This document shows, in pieces, positions 1-7,508 of a stretch of DNA of 64,000 nucleotides; positions within the stretch are counted from its first letter, which is position 1, and each line of letters begins with the position of its first letter. A program made the position numbers and the translations under genes. This DNA is from Ralstonia sp. UBA689 (GTDB lineage Bacteria; Pseudomonadota; Gammaproteobacteria; Burkholderiales; Burkholderiaceae), in contig NZ_DBMV01000022.1 in assembly GCF_002298975.1 (NCBI RefSeq), positions 14,729 through 78,728 on the forward strand, written 5' to 3'. The notes beneath the pieces are model-generated. The model made no database searches and was not told where the DNA came from. It saw only the letters and a list, made by a program, of their open reading frames with translations.

Positions 1-1
1 A

Positions 2-244
2 GGAGCCGGCGGCGACCTTGCCACCTACGGCGCGAACCGGCGTCTTGTTCTCGTGCCGGTGATTTCCTCTGCCTCCAAGATCATCGACTACGCCTGCATG
101 CTGATGCTGCAGCCTGTTGACGGCGTGCACACCACGATGCAGTTCGAATTCCTGAGCAACGGGGGCAGCCTGACCAGCCCGTGCACGCCCAGTGGTTTGG
201 CGGGCGGTACAGCAGGCCCCCTGGTGCCGGCCCTGGTGGAGTAG
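2..244 (+). CDS. tadG: TadG-like Flp pilus assembly protein, C-terminal end (partial)
   Basis: The reading frame is open from the window edge to a TAG at 242-244, so about 80 C-terminal residues are visible and the start lies upstream. The visible part includes GANRRLVLVPV followed by DYACMLML, a C-terminal pattern I associate with TadG-type proteins of Tad loci. These are minor pseudopilin-like proteins with an N-terminal membrane helix and a large extracytoplasmic region. The next gene, a TadE pseudopilin, starts 9 bases downstream on the same strand, which supports a tadG-tadE-type operon. The family call rests on the tail and context only; the von Willebrand-like region some TadG proteins carry cannot be checked here. 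Confidence 0.6.
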   Translation, partial: GAGGDLATYGANRRLVLVPVISSASKIIDYACMLMLQPVDGVHTTMQFEFLSNGGSLTSPCTPSGLAGGTAGPLVPALVE

Positions 245-253
245 GAGCAAGCC

Positions 254-739
254 ATGAAGACACGACAACACGGTGTGGCGCTGATCGAACTGGCCATCAC
301 CATTTGCCTGCTGCTGGCGGTCACCTTTGCGGTTACGGAGTTTGGCCGGGCCATCTACACCTACAACACGCTGACCAAATCCACGCGGGATGCCGCACGC
401 TACCTGAGCACGCAGGCGGCCGGCAATTCGGCCGCCTACACCACGGCACAGAACCTGGCGGTGTACGGTACGCCCACCGTGGGCAGTACGCCGCTGGTGC
501 CGGGGCTGAAGACCAGCATGGTGTCGATTTGCGATGCATCCAACACGAGCTGCACCGGCAACATCGTTCAGGGCTCCAACCCCGCCATCAACACCGTCAC
601 CGTCACGATCTCGGGCTACACGTTCAGCCCGGTGCTGGATATGTTGGCGTTTACGCGCTACTACACCGGCGGCACCGGAAAGCTGACATCGATCGCGTTC
701 AGCAACATCTCCGTGACCATGAGGCAATCCTATGAATAA
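254..739 (+). CDS. tadE: TadE-family minor pilin (pseudopilin)
   Basis: 161 residues. The N-terminus is short and basic (MKTRQHG), followed by VALIELAITICLLLAVTFAV, a pseudopilin-type membrane helix with Glu at position 5 after the glycine, as expected for TadE/TadF substrates of the TadV peptidase. The rest is a small extracytoplasmic domain with two cysteines (CDASNTSC region) that could form a disulfide. The known role of TadE/TadF is as minor components needed for Flp pilus assembly and adherence. A weak GGAGCAAGCC precedes the ATG. The 3' end overlaps the next gene by 8 bases, so the two are probably translationally coupled. Confidence 0.85.
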   Translation: MKTRQHGVALIELAITICLLLAVTFAVTEFGRAIYTYNTLTKSTRDAARYLSTQAAGNSAAYTTAQNLAVYGTPTVGSTPLVPGLKTSMVSICDASNTSCTGNIVQGSNPAINTVTVTISGYTFSPVLDMLAFTRYYTGGTGKLTSIAFSNISVTMRQSYE

Positions 740-1178
740 GCGACAAAAAGGGACGACCGCGGTCGAATTCGCCATCGTGGCGGTGCTGTTCCTCACCGTG
801 TTGCTGGCGATCCTGGATTTCGGCCGCATTCTCTTTACGTGGAACGCGGCGGGTGAGGCAACGCGCTGGGGCGCACGCCAGGCGGTGGTCTGCGCGCAGG
901 GGTCCAGCTCGGTGCTCTCGCGCATGCAGCGCATCCTGCCAAGCCTCACGTCATCGAACGTGACCATCCAGTGGTACGACTCCACTGGCGCGGTAAGCGC
1001 AACGTGCGATGCGTCGAGCTGCGCGGGCGTGTCTGTTGGCATTACGGGGCTAACCATCTCGCCGGTGTCTCCGGCCACATGGATCGGCTTCTCCAGTCTG
1101 GGCGTGCCGGGTTTCTCAACGTATCTGCCCAGGGAGGTCATGGGGCAGGACGCGAACAGCAGCAGCGTTTGCTCTTGA
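732..1178 (+). CDS. TadE/TadF-like minor pilin
   Basis: 148 residues and a second pseudopilin in tandem. MNKRQKG is followed by TTAVEFAIVAVLFLTVLLAILDFG, again with the Gly/Glu+5 arrangement expected for TadV processing and one membrane helix. The mature part has paired cysteines (CDASSC). It starts inside the end of the previous gene (8-base overlap) in another frame, a usual layout for coupled tadE/tadF genes. It is the last plus-strand gene of this half of the Tad locus; a repeat-rich spacer follows. Whether it should be called TadE or TadF cannot be decided from sequence alone. Confidence 0.8.
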   Translation: MNKRQKGTTAVEFAIVAVLFLTVLLAILDFGRILFTWNAAGEATRWGARQAVVCAQGSSSVLSRMQRILPSLTSSNVTIQWYDSTGAVSATCDASSCAGVSVGITGLTISPVSPATWIGFSSLGVPGFSTYLPREVMGQDANSSSVCS

Positions 1179-1218
1179 TCTTCCTGCTGTGCACCCAGGC
1201 CCCAGGCCAGAGCGGTCT

Positions 1219-1590
1219 TGAACTCGGCGTGTGAGGTTCTGAACTCGGCATTTGGCGTTCAGAACGCGACGCGCCGTGCTTCTTCACTCGCGGCTGCTGC
1301 TTTTTTGAGCGACCCCATGACGCTTTCTGCGCCGCACGCCACGGTTTGAACTCGGCATTCGGCGTTCAGAGCGCGACGTGCCGTGTCTATTTCCTCGCGG
1401 TTGCTGTTTTTTTCAGCAACCCTCCGAGCTTTTTGTGCCGCACGCCACGGTTTGAACTCGGCGCGCGACGTTCTGAACTCGGCATTCGGCGTTCAGAACG
1501 CGATGCGTCACGCTTTCTTCCTCGCGCTTGCTGTTTTTTTGAGCGACCCCTGACGCTTTCCGCGTCGCGCGTCACAGTTTGAACTCGCCG
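1219..1590 (+). repeat. Three tandem ~107-127 bp imperfect repeats built from a 21-bp motif
   Basis: The spacer after the second TadE gene (1179-1702) has no convincing gene. It holds three imperfect direct copies starting at 1241, 1348 and 1475, each beginning GAACTCGGCATTYGGCGTTC and containing a run of six to eight T after a GC-rich stretch. On the minus strand the core reads as 21-bp units starting GCCGAGTTC, often two in a row (for example ending near 1219 and 1455). The middle copy contains a perfect 8-bp inverted repeat, GGTTGCTG at 1399-1406 and CAGCAACC at 1414-1421, around seven T. That could act as a weak transcription end for the tadE genes. The same 21-bp unit recurs inside chpA (39333-39605). 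Confidence 0.8.
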
Positions 1591-1702
1591 CTTGAGGGTT
1601 TGCGCCGGAGGCGTCAGCCTCGGACCGTCGCGCACAAGGGTTTTTGCTTGGCGTCCCCGCCCGTGCCGGGGCCGCGTTCACTGCTGCTCTTCTGCTGTTC
1701 TT

Positions 1703-1981
1703 CTATTTCTGCGGATTCCCGCGCTCCAGTATGCGCAGGATCTCCCACCGGTACAGCTCGACCAGCACGCCTTCCAGCGTGGTCAGCACGTACGCACCAA
1801 TGGCGTCCAGAAACCCGGCCTGGTACTCGCCAGATTTGTCCTGGATGTGGATCTGATATTCCCAGCGCAGCGTCTTGGGTTCGAACTGTCGATGCAGCTT
1901 CAGGCCTGCCTGCGTGCGGCGCAGGAAGTCACGCGCAAACAGCGCGCCCTTCAGATAGTCGCGGTTGTGTTCGAGCTTCAT
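1703..1981 (-). CDS. Conserved small hypothetical protein (92 aa)
   Basis: I do not recognise a function. The start at 1981 is chosen because CTGAGGTGCGTA precedes the ATG on the minus strand and because the protein from there is soluble and well composed (MKLEHNRDYLKGALFARDFL...). It has charged helices, no signal peptide and no membrane segment. Reading the frame further upstream gives low-complexity, arginine-rich sequence unlike a protein. It is preceded by a 34-codon open frame and a set of strong hairpins (see the neighbouring entries), so its translation may be controlled by a leader. Unrelated in direction to the plus-strand Tad genes. Confidence 0.55.
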   Translation of the reverse strand: MKLEHNRDYLKGALFARDFLRRTQAGLKLHRQFEPKTLRWEYQIHIQDKSGEYQAGFLDAIGAYVLTTLEGVLVELYRWEILRILERGNPQK

Positions 1982-1989
1982 TACGCACC

Positions 1990-2094
1990 TCAGCACGGCG
2001 TGCATCGGGTGTGATGCGTGATGCGAAGCGGCGGCGGGTGGATGGCGGGGCAATGCCCGCGTGAGGATGAAACAGCTTGAATCGGGTGATCCAT
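1990..2094 (-). CDS. Possible 34-codon leader peptide
   Basis: ATG at 2094 with GAGGG eight bases upstream; the frame closes at TGC TGA just before the CTGAGGTG that serves the next gene, so termination here would place a ribosome on the downstream start site. The peptide (MDHPIQAVSSSRGHCP...) is rich in His, Pro, Arg and Cys and looks like no known family. Coding status is uncertain: composition resembles translated noncoding DNA, and the case rests on position and ribosome site only. Confidence 0.25.
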   Translation of the reverse strand: MDHPIQAVSSSRGHCPAIHPPPLRITHHTRCTPC

Positions 2095-2101
2095 GGTCTT
2101 G

Positions 2102-2332
2102 CCCTCGTGGTGAGTTGAGGAGCCACCCACCACGAGGGTGGGCGGGCACACGACAGGCTGGAAACACCGGACAGATCTTGCGAAGAGAACCGGCACGGCC
2201 GAAGCCGTACCTGCCGAGGCCCGCCCGTAGGAGCGAACACCGGCGCCGCAGAGCCATAAACGGCTCTTCGTCACAAGATCTGAAAAACGGGGTTTCCAAG
2301 CCCGGCCGCATCTGTCTGATGCGAGCCCGGGC
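2102..2332 (-). ncRNA. Candidate structured RNA leader (several strong hairpins)
   Basis: The gene-free stretch 1982-2390 is dense in inverted repeats when read on the minus strand: a long hairpin at 2300-2332 (GCCCGG and CGCATC pairing across a short loop), AGAGCC/GGCTCT around 2249-2266, a GGTACGGC/GCCGTGCC type hairpin near 2197-2216, and a perfect 11-bp stem CCCTCGTGGTG at 2102-2112 with CACCACGAGGG at 2128-2138. The order of stems followed by a tiny ORF and a small gene recalls phage-type C4 antisense RNA/immunity leaders, but this is only a resemblance. A covariance search would be needed to name it. Confidence 0.35.
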
Positions 2333-2390
2333 AGTGTAGCGGGCTCGCGCGGCGTGGGGCAAGTCGGAGGTTTCTGAATCGGTCTGGAAT

Positions 2391-3854
2391 TCACCTCAGC
2401 TCGACCGAGACAAAGATGCGGGCGTTGTTGTGCAGGATCAGCAATGCGACCTGCTTCCCGGCCTTTGCAGTGAGTGCGCTCATTTGCTCGGGTGATTTGA
2501 CTGGCGTGCCATTGAACGACAGGACGATATCGCCGGGTTGGATACCGGCACTTGCCGCGGGCTCCTCGACTGCATCCACCGCCAGTCCTTCCGTGAGCGC
2601 GGTAGCGAGCCGTTCGGCCTCATTGAGCGGGCGCACGGCCAATCCGAGGCGATGGGCTGCGCTGCCTTCGTCCTGCTGCGTGCCGGGTCTTCCCTCGGAT
2701 GCGGCGGCCACGATTGTGGCCGTCATCGGCTTTTGATTGCGGATCAGCGTGAGCGCGATCTTTGTTCCGGGCTTGAGCGCAGCAAGATGTTCGGCGAGTT
2801 CAGCGGAGCGGTCGACTGCCTTGTCGCCAATCTGCGTGATGACGTCGCCGGGCTTCAGGCCGCTGGCGGCGGCAGGCGAGCCGGGCTCGACGGAATTGAC
2901 CAGTGCCCCGGCCGGCCGGGGCAGGCCAAAGGCCCGAGCCAAGCCAGGGTCGACGTCTTGCATGCCGATGCCAAGGTTGCCCTGGGGCACCTTGCGCAGG
3001 GCCAGCAACTGCTTCTCCACCTGCACCGCGACGTTGATCGGGATGGCAAAGGTCAGGCCCGAGTATCCCCCCTCCGTTTGCCCATAGATCTGCACGTTGA
3101 TGCCGATGACCTCGCCGGAGCGGTTGAGCAGGGGGCCGCCCGAGTTGTCGGTCACGATGTTGACGTCGGTCTGGATGAACGGAGTCGAGACGCCCTCCGG
3201 CAGCGCGCGGGGGGCGACACTCACAATGCCGGCGGTCACGGTGTTCTCGGGGCCGTGGGGCGATCCGATCATCAGCACCAGTTCGCCGGCGCGCACGCGC
3301 GACGAGTCGCCAAGTTTGACGGTCGGCAGCTTCTTGGCGTCGATTCGGATCACTGCCACGTCGCTCCGCGGGTCGACAGCCAGCACTTTTGCCTTGAACT
3401 CACGCCGGTCAGTCAGTTTGACCGTGACCTCTTCAGCGCGGTCCACCACGTGCGCACTGGTCAGGATCAGGCCGTCCGGGCTGACGATGAAACCCGAGCC
3501 GGTTCCCCTGATTGCATGCGGCGCGCCGCTTTGCGGCTGCCGAAACTGTGGGGCGGAGCGCTGAAAGATCTGGATGAAGGGATCGTCCGGATCGAGGTCC
3601 TCGGGGGCCTGCCCTTGCGTTGGCTGCTCCGGCGCGGTTGCGCTGATATTCACGACGGCCGGGCCGTATCGCTCAACGATGGTGGGGAGATCGACCGGCG
3701 CAATGCTCGCCCCTTTGGCGGGTGCAGGTGCGATGCCTGCGGCGATTGCCGTTGGCTGCAGATACGAAACGCCGCCGAGCACGGAGGCGATCACGACAGC
3801 ATCGCGCAAGGCGCGGGTCAGGATGTTGTGGGTGTTGCTGGTCTGGCGGAGCAT
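2391..3854 (-). CDS. HtrA (DegP/DegQ/MucD)-family periplasmic serine protease
   Basis: 487 residues, close to the usual length. An N-terminal signal/anchor region (about residues 16-40) precedes a trypsin-like domain with His135 (LTSAHVV), Asp165 (RSDVAVIRI) and Ser238 (DNSGGPLL). Two PDZ domains follow, about 290-385 and 400-487. The family degrades or refolds misfolded envelope proteins. The residues before Ser238 are DVNIVTDNSGG instead of the usual D-x-x-I-N-P-G-N-S-G-G, so the oxyanion-hole Gly is replaced by Asp; activity may be altered. The gene sits between the two halves of the Tad locus, in the same direction as the minus-strand Tad operon but behind a likely terminator. A dedicated role in pilus protein quality control is only an inference. 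Confidence 0.85.
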   Translation of the reverse strand: MLRQTSNTHNILTRALRDAVVIASVLGGVSYLQPTAIAAGIAPAPAKGASIAPVDLPTIVERYGPAVVNISATAPEQPTQGQAPEDLDPDDPFIQIFQRSAPQFRQPQSGAPHAIRGTGSGFIVSPDGLILTSAHVVDRAEEVTVKLTDRREFKAKVLAVDPRSDVAVIRIDAKKLPTVKLGDSSRVRAGELVLMIGSPHGPENTVTAGIVSVAPRALPEGVSTPFIQTDVNIVTDNSGGPLLNRSGEVIGINVQIYGQTEGGYSGLTFAIPINVAVQVEKQLLALRKVPQGNLGIGMQDVDPGLARAFGLPRPAGALVNSVEPGSPAAASGLKPGDVITQIGDKAVDRSAELAEHLAALKPGTKIALTLIRNQKPMTATIVAAASEGRPGTQQDEGSAAHRLGLAVRPLNEAERLATALTEGLAVDAVEEPAASAGIQPGDIVLSFNGTPVKSPEQMSALTAKAGKQVALLILHNNARIFVSVELR

Positions 3855-3934
3855 GGTGCATCTCCAATGCGGTCATCACGCCGGCAGCCGGAAAGCGACC
3901 CGGCACCGTGTGCCAACTGCGCGCCAAGGGAAGG

Positions 3935-3957
3935 AAAAAACCCGGCGCGCGTCCGGG
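3935..3957 (-). terminator. Likely rho-independent terminator after tadC
   Basis: On the minus strand CCCGG-ACGCGCG-CCGGG (3957 down to 3941) is followed at once by six T (3940-3935). It lies in the 184-base gap downstream of tadC and upstream of the HtrA-family gene, so it would end the minus-strand Tad operon. The stem is only 5 bp but fully GC. Confidence 0.6.
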
Positions 3958-4038
3958 AAACAGGACCATCGCCCCAGCGTCGCGCGCCAAGTGATAGTCC
4001 GGGGGCCGTTGCAGCCAAGTTATGTTCGCTTTCGCATG

Positions 4039-5007
4039 TCAGCCTCCCGTGCTGCCGGTGATGGTGGGAAGCAGCACACGGTAGATCTGGATGAAGGCCG
4101 GGCCGAGCAGCACCAGAAGCAGGGTCGGGAAGATAAAGAAGATCAGCGGGAAGAGCAGCTTGAGCGCGATCTTGGCGGCCTGCTCTTCGGCGATCATGCG
4201 GCGCTTGGTGCGCAGCATGTCGGACAGCACGCGCAGGGAGTCTGCCAGGCTGGTGCCGAAGCGGTCGGCCTGGATCAGCATCGACGCGAACTTGTCCACG
4301 TCTTCCACGCCGGTGCGCAGGGCCAGGTTCAGCAGGGCTTTCTCCTTCGAGAACCCCGAGCGCAGTTCCAGCAGCATCAGCTCCAGCTCCGATGCCAGCA
4401 CGGGGCAGCGTAGCGCGAGTTCCTGCGACACGCGCAGCAGCGCGGCATCCAGCCCGAGGCCGGCCTCCACGCAAACGGTGAGCAGGTCGATCATGTCCGG
4501 AAACTCTTCGAAGACGGCGCGCTTGCGGTTCTCGATCTTGCGCGCCAGCACGGCACTGGGCAGGTAGTAGCCGATGGCGCCGAGCAGCCCCAGCACGGCA
4601 AAGGTCATCTCCTGGTCGTGGAACGTGACGTGCCGGGCGCTCATGGCCGCCAGCCCAAACAGCGGAAAGGCGATGGCCAGCACGGTCTTGATACCGAAGT
4701 ACAGCGGCGCGGCCGACGCGTGGCGCCAACCGGCGTTCATGAAGCGCACGCGCAGTTGCGAATTCTCCCAGCCCTCCTTGGGCAGCGAGAGCTGCGAGAC
4801 CGGCTTGGCCCACGTCGCCAGTTTTTCAACCCAGGCGTTGTCGAGCCCGTCTGTGGCACCGGTGTCCACTGTCTGGCCGGCGATCTGCTGCACCCGGCCG
4901 CGCGTGCGGCTTGGCGAGAAGATCTGCAGCAGACCGAGCGCGGCAATAAAGGCGGCAATAAAGACCAGCACCAGCACCACGTTCTGTGTGGAATAGATGG
5001 TTTGCAT
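4039..5007 (-). CDS. tadC: TadC, type II secretion F-domain inner-membrane platform protein
   Basis: 322 residues with an N-terminal membrane helix (NVVLVLVFIAAFIAALGLLQIF), a T2SSF domain in the centre (VEAGLGLDAALLRVSQEL, GTSLADSLRVLSDMLRTKRR) and C-terminal hydrophobic helices (LLFPLIFFIFPTLLLVLLG). TadB and TadC form the membrane platform on which the TadA ATPase acts to extrude Flp pilin. It is the last gene of the minus-strand Tad operon; GGGAG stands before the ATG. Upstream, between tadB and tadC, is a 91-base gap carrying a 4-copy 8-bp tandem repeat. Confidence 0.9.
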   Translation of the reverse strand: MQTIYSTQNVVLVLVFIAAFIAALGLLQIFSPSRTRGRVQQIAGQTVDTGATDGLDNAWVEKLATWAKPVSQLSLPKEGWENSQLRVRFMNAGWRHASAAPLYFGIKTVLAIAFPLFGLAAMSARHVTFHDQEMTFAVLGLLGAIGYYLPSAVLARKIENRKRAVFEEFPDMIDLLTVCVEAGLGLDAALLRVSQELALRCPVLASELELMLLELRSGFSKEKALLNLALRTGVEDVDKFASMLIQADRFGTSLADSLRVLSDMLRTKRRMIAEEQAAKIALKLLFPLIFFIFPTLLLVLLGPAFIQIYRVLLPTITGSTGG

Positions 5008-5023
5008 GATCGTCTCCCTCTAC

Positions 5024-5055
5024 GGCATTGCGGCATTGCGACATTGCGGGATTGC
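5024..5055 (-). repeat. 8-bp tandem repeat, four copies, in front of tadC
   Basis: On the plus strand GGCATTGC, GGCATTGC, GACATTGC and GGGATTGC follow one another without gaps. They lie in the tadB-tadC spacer, ending about 16 bases upstream of the tadC start codon and just beyond its ribosome site. Eight is not a multiple of three and the array is noncoding, so copy-number change would alter leader length only. Confidence 0.75.
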
Positions 5056-5098
5056 GGCTGCGCGGACCGATGTCCGCATATCAGTGCCTGTCGATTCG

Positions 5099-6076
5099 TC
5101 ACACCCGGATGCGGATGATCTTGCGCATCCAGAGCACGCCCAGGACCATGTTGAGCAGCGCCGCCCCGATCATCTTCAGGCCGATCGGGTCGTGCCACAG
5201 CACCTTCATGAAGTCCGGGTTGACGACCAGGATCAGCCCGGCGGTGCAGAACGGCAGCAGCCCGAGAATCCATGCCGACAGGCGACCTTCGGCCGACAGC
5301 ACGCGGATCTTGTCGTACAGCTTCAGGCGCTCGCGCACCAGCATGCCGATGGTGTCGAGAATCTCGGCCAGGTTGCCGCCGCTCTCGCGCTGGATGAGCA
5401 CCGCGATCACGAAGTAGCGCAGGTCATTGACGGGCACCCGCATGGCGAGGTTGGTCAACGCTTCATCCACCGCAACGCCGTAATTGATCTCTTCGAACGT
5501 GATGCGGAACTCGGGGCCCATCGGCGGCTTGATCTCCTGCCCGACCATGCCCAGGGCGCTGGCGAAGGAGTGGCCGGCGCGCAGCGCGCGGGCGATCATG
5601 TCTACCGCGTCTGGCAGTTGCGCCTCCAGGTGCTTGATGCGCTTGTGCCGGAGCCTGACGATGTACAGCACGGGCAGCATGCCCGCCAGCAACGCCACCG
5701 CGCCGACGATGGCGATGGGAACCGGCAGCCAGGCGCCCGCCGCCAGCACACCGAAGCCAAACAGGCAGCAGATTCCCAGCAACTGGCCGACCGACCACGA
5801 GCTGCCGGACTGCTCCAGCCAGCGGTCGATGACGGTCACCCGGGGCAGGCTCATCAGCCAGCGCTGGAAGCGCGGCGAGTCGCTCAGCAGCCGCTTCTTG
5901 AGGATCGTGAGCCGTTCCTGATCGACATGGCCGCCTGCGGACAAGGCGCGGATGCGTGCGTCGACGCGCTTGGCCGCGGGGCCGTGGTAGTTGTTCCACC
6001 ACTGGTAGAGCCCCTCGATACAGAGCACCACCGCGGCGAACAGCAGGATCATGAAGGCATAGAAGATTTCGCTCAT
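5099..6076 (-). CDS. tadB: TadB, type II secretion F-domain inner-membrane platform protein
   Basis: 325 residues from the ATG at 6076, chosen over an upstream GTG (6103) because AGGGGGAA stands seven bases before it. N-terminal helix (EIFYAFMILLFAAVVLCIEG), central pair of helices (LLGICCLFGFGVLAAG, VALLAGMLPVLYIV), a T2SSF core with ALRAGHSFASALGMVGQE and RESGGNLAEILDTIG, and two C-terminal helices. It partners TadC beneath the secretin. The gap to tadA upstream is 42 bases, consistent with one operon. Confidence 0.9.
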   Translation of the reverse strand: MSEIFYAFMILLFAAVVLCIEGLYQWWNNYHGPAAKRVDARIRALSAGGHVDQERLTILKKRLLSDSPRFQRWLMSLPRVTVIDRWLEQSGSSWSVGQLLGICCLFGFGVLAAGAWLPVPIAIVGAVALLAGMLPVLYIVRLRHKRIKHLEAQLPDAVDMIARALRAGHSFASALGMVGQEIKPPMGPEFRITFEEINYGVAVDEALTNLAMRVPVNDLRYFVIAVLIQRESGGNLAEILDTIGMLVRERLKLYDKIRVLSAEGRLSAWILGLLPFCTAGLILVVNPDFMKVLWHDPIGLKMIGAALLNMVLGVLWMRKIIRIRV

Positions 6077-6118
6077 TTGAGGTTCCCCCTTTTTCCGGAT
6101 CACGCCGTCTGTGCGGCT

Positions 6119-7483
6119 TCAAACCTCGAACTGTCTCGCGGGGTCGAAGGTCTCGTCAGGCAGGCCCACCCCGTACACGCGCAGCCGCTCGGCAAAGCGC
6201 GGATAGACACCCGTGGCATGGAAGTTGCCCTTGACGGTGCCGTCCTGCATCACGCCGGTGCGCTGGAAGGTGAAGATCTCCTGCATGTTGATCGTGTCGC
6301 CTTCCATGCCGGTGATCTCCTGGATGCTGACCACCTTTCTGCGCCCGTCGGTGAGCCGCGCCACCTGGATCACCACCGTGATGGCCGAAGCGATCTGCTG
6401 CCGGATCGTCTTGGGCGGCAGGGCCAGGCCCGCCATGTTCACCATGTTCTCCATGCGGGTCAGGGCGTCGCGCGGGGTGTTGGCGTGGATGGTGGTGAGC
6501 GACCCTTCGTGGCCGGTGTTCATGGCGTTGAGCATGTCCAGCGCCTCGCCGCCGCGCACTTCGCCCAGGATGATGCGGTCCGGACGCATGCGCAGGGCGT
6601 TGCGCACCAGCGCACGCTGCGTGATCTCGCCCTTGCCTTCGATGTTGGGCGGGCGTGTTTCCAGGCGCAGCACGTGCGGCTGGCGCAACTGCAGTTCCGC
6701 CGCGTCTTCAATCGTGACCAGGCGTTCGTCGGCCGGGATGAAGCCCGAGAGGATGTTCAGCAAGGTGGTCTTGCCGCTGCCAGTGCCGCCCGAGACGAGC
6801 ACGTTGAGCTTGGCGTGCGCCAGCGCCTGCACCAGCTTGGCCATCGGCGGCGTCAGGGTCTTGAGCTCGATCAGGTTGGCGATCTGCAGCGGGTTGGCCG
6901 CAAACCGCCGGATCGACAGCAGCGGGCCGTCGATGGCCGAGGGCGGGATGATCGCGTTCACGCGCGAGCCGTCGGGCAGGCGTGCATCCACCATCGGGCT
7001 GGTTTCATCAATGCGGCGGCCGACGCGCGAGACGATCTTCTCGATCACCTTCATCAGGTGGGCGTCGTCGTAGAAGGTGATGTCGGTCAGCTCGAGCTTG
7101 CCGCGCCGCTCGACGTAGGTCTGCTTGGCGGTGTTGACCAGGATGTCGGACACGGTCGGGTCTTGCAGCAGCGGCTCCAGCGGGCCGAAGCCGAACATCT
7201 CGTCATACACGTCTGTCGACAACTGGCGGCGCTCGGTGTCGTTGAGCAGCAGTTTTTCTTCATCGATGATGCCGTTGACCAGGACGCCGATCTCCTGGCG
7301 CACTCGTTCCGTCGGGAAGCGGGCCAGCCGCTCGAGGTCCACGCGGTCCAGCACGGCTTCATGCACCGTCTTCTTGAAATCGCGATAGTTGGATTGCCCC
7401 GGTGAGACGTGCAGGGTAGCCGCGTGCCCGTTCATGGTCAGCGGCGGAGGTTCCGGCAGGATGAGTTGTTCGCGGATCGACAT
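6119..7483 (-). CDS. tadA: TadA (CpaF) pilus assembly ATPase
   Basis: 454 residues from the ATG at 7483, preferred because GGAG lies seven bases before it; two earlier in-frame ATGs (7516, 7495) would overlap or abut tadZ and lack a site. It is a secretion-superfamily ATPase: Walker A GGTGSGKTTLL at about residue 230, Walker B and Asp-box region IILGEVRGGEALDML, and His-box GHEGSLTTIHANTPRDAL. A conserved N-terminal helical domain precedes. TadA hexamers power Flp pilus assembly through TadB/TadC. It lies 25 bases after tadZ. Confidence 0.95.
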   Translation of the reverse strand: MSIREQLILPEPPPLTMNGHAATLHVSPGQSNYRDFKKTVHEAVLDRVDLERLARFPTERVRQEIGVLVNGIIDEEKLLLNDTERRQLSTDVYDEMFGFGPLEPLLQDPTVSDILVNTAKQTYVERRGKLELTDITFYDDAHLMKVIEKIVSRVGRRIDETSPMVDARLPDGSRVNAIIPPSAIDGPLLSIRRFAANPLQIANLIELKTLTPPMAKLVQALAHAKLNVLVSGGTGSGKTTLLNILSGFIPADERLVTIEDAAELQLRQPHVLRLETRPPNIEGKGEITQRALVRNALRMRPDRIILGEVRGGEALDMLNAMNTGHEGSLTTIHANTPRDALTRMENMVNMAGLALPPKTIRQQIASAITVVIQVARLTDGRRKVVSIQEITGMEGDTINMQEIFTFQRTGVMQDGTVKGNFHATGVYPRFAERLRVYGVGLPDETFDPARQFEV

Positions 7484-7508
7484 GATGGGCTCCATGTGGC
7501 TGGAGAAA

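Noticed and set aside
1219..1590. CRISPR array
   Set aside because: Repeats are short (21 bp), imperfect, partly contiguous and lack unique spacers of constant length; no cas genes.
4997..7405. An 802-codon plus-strand frame opposite tadB and tadA
   Set aside because: Shadow of clear Tad genes; His/Asp/Gln-rich translation typical of antisense third-position effects.
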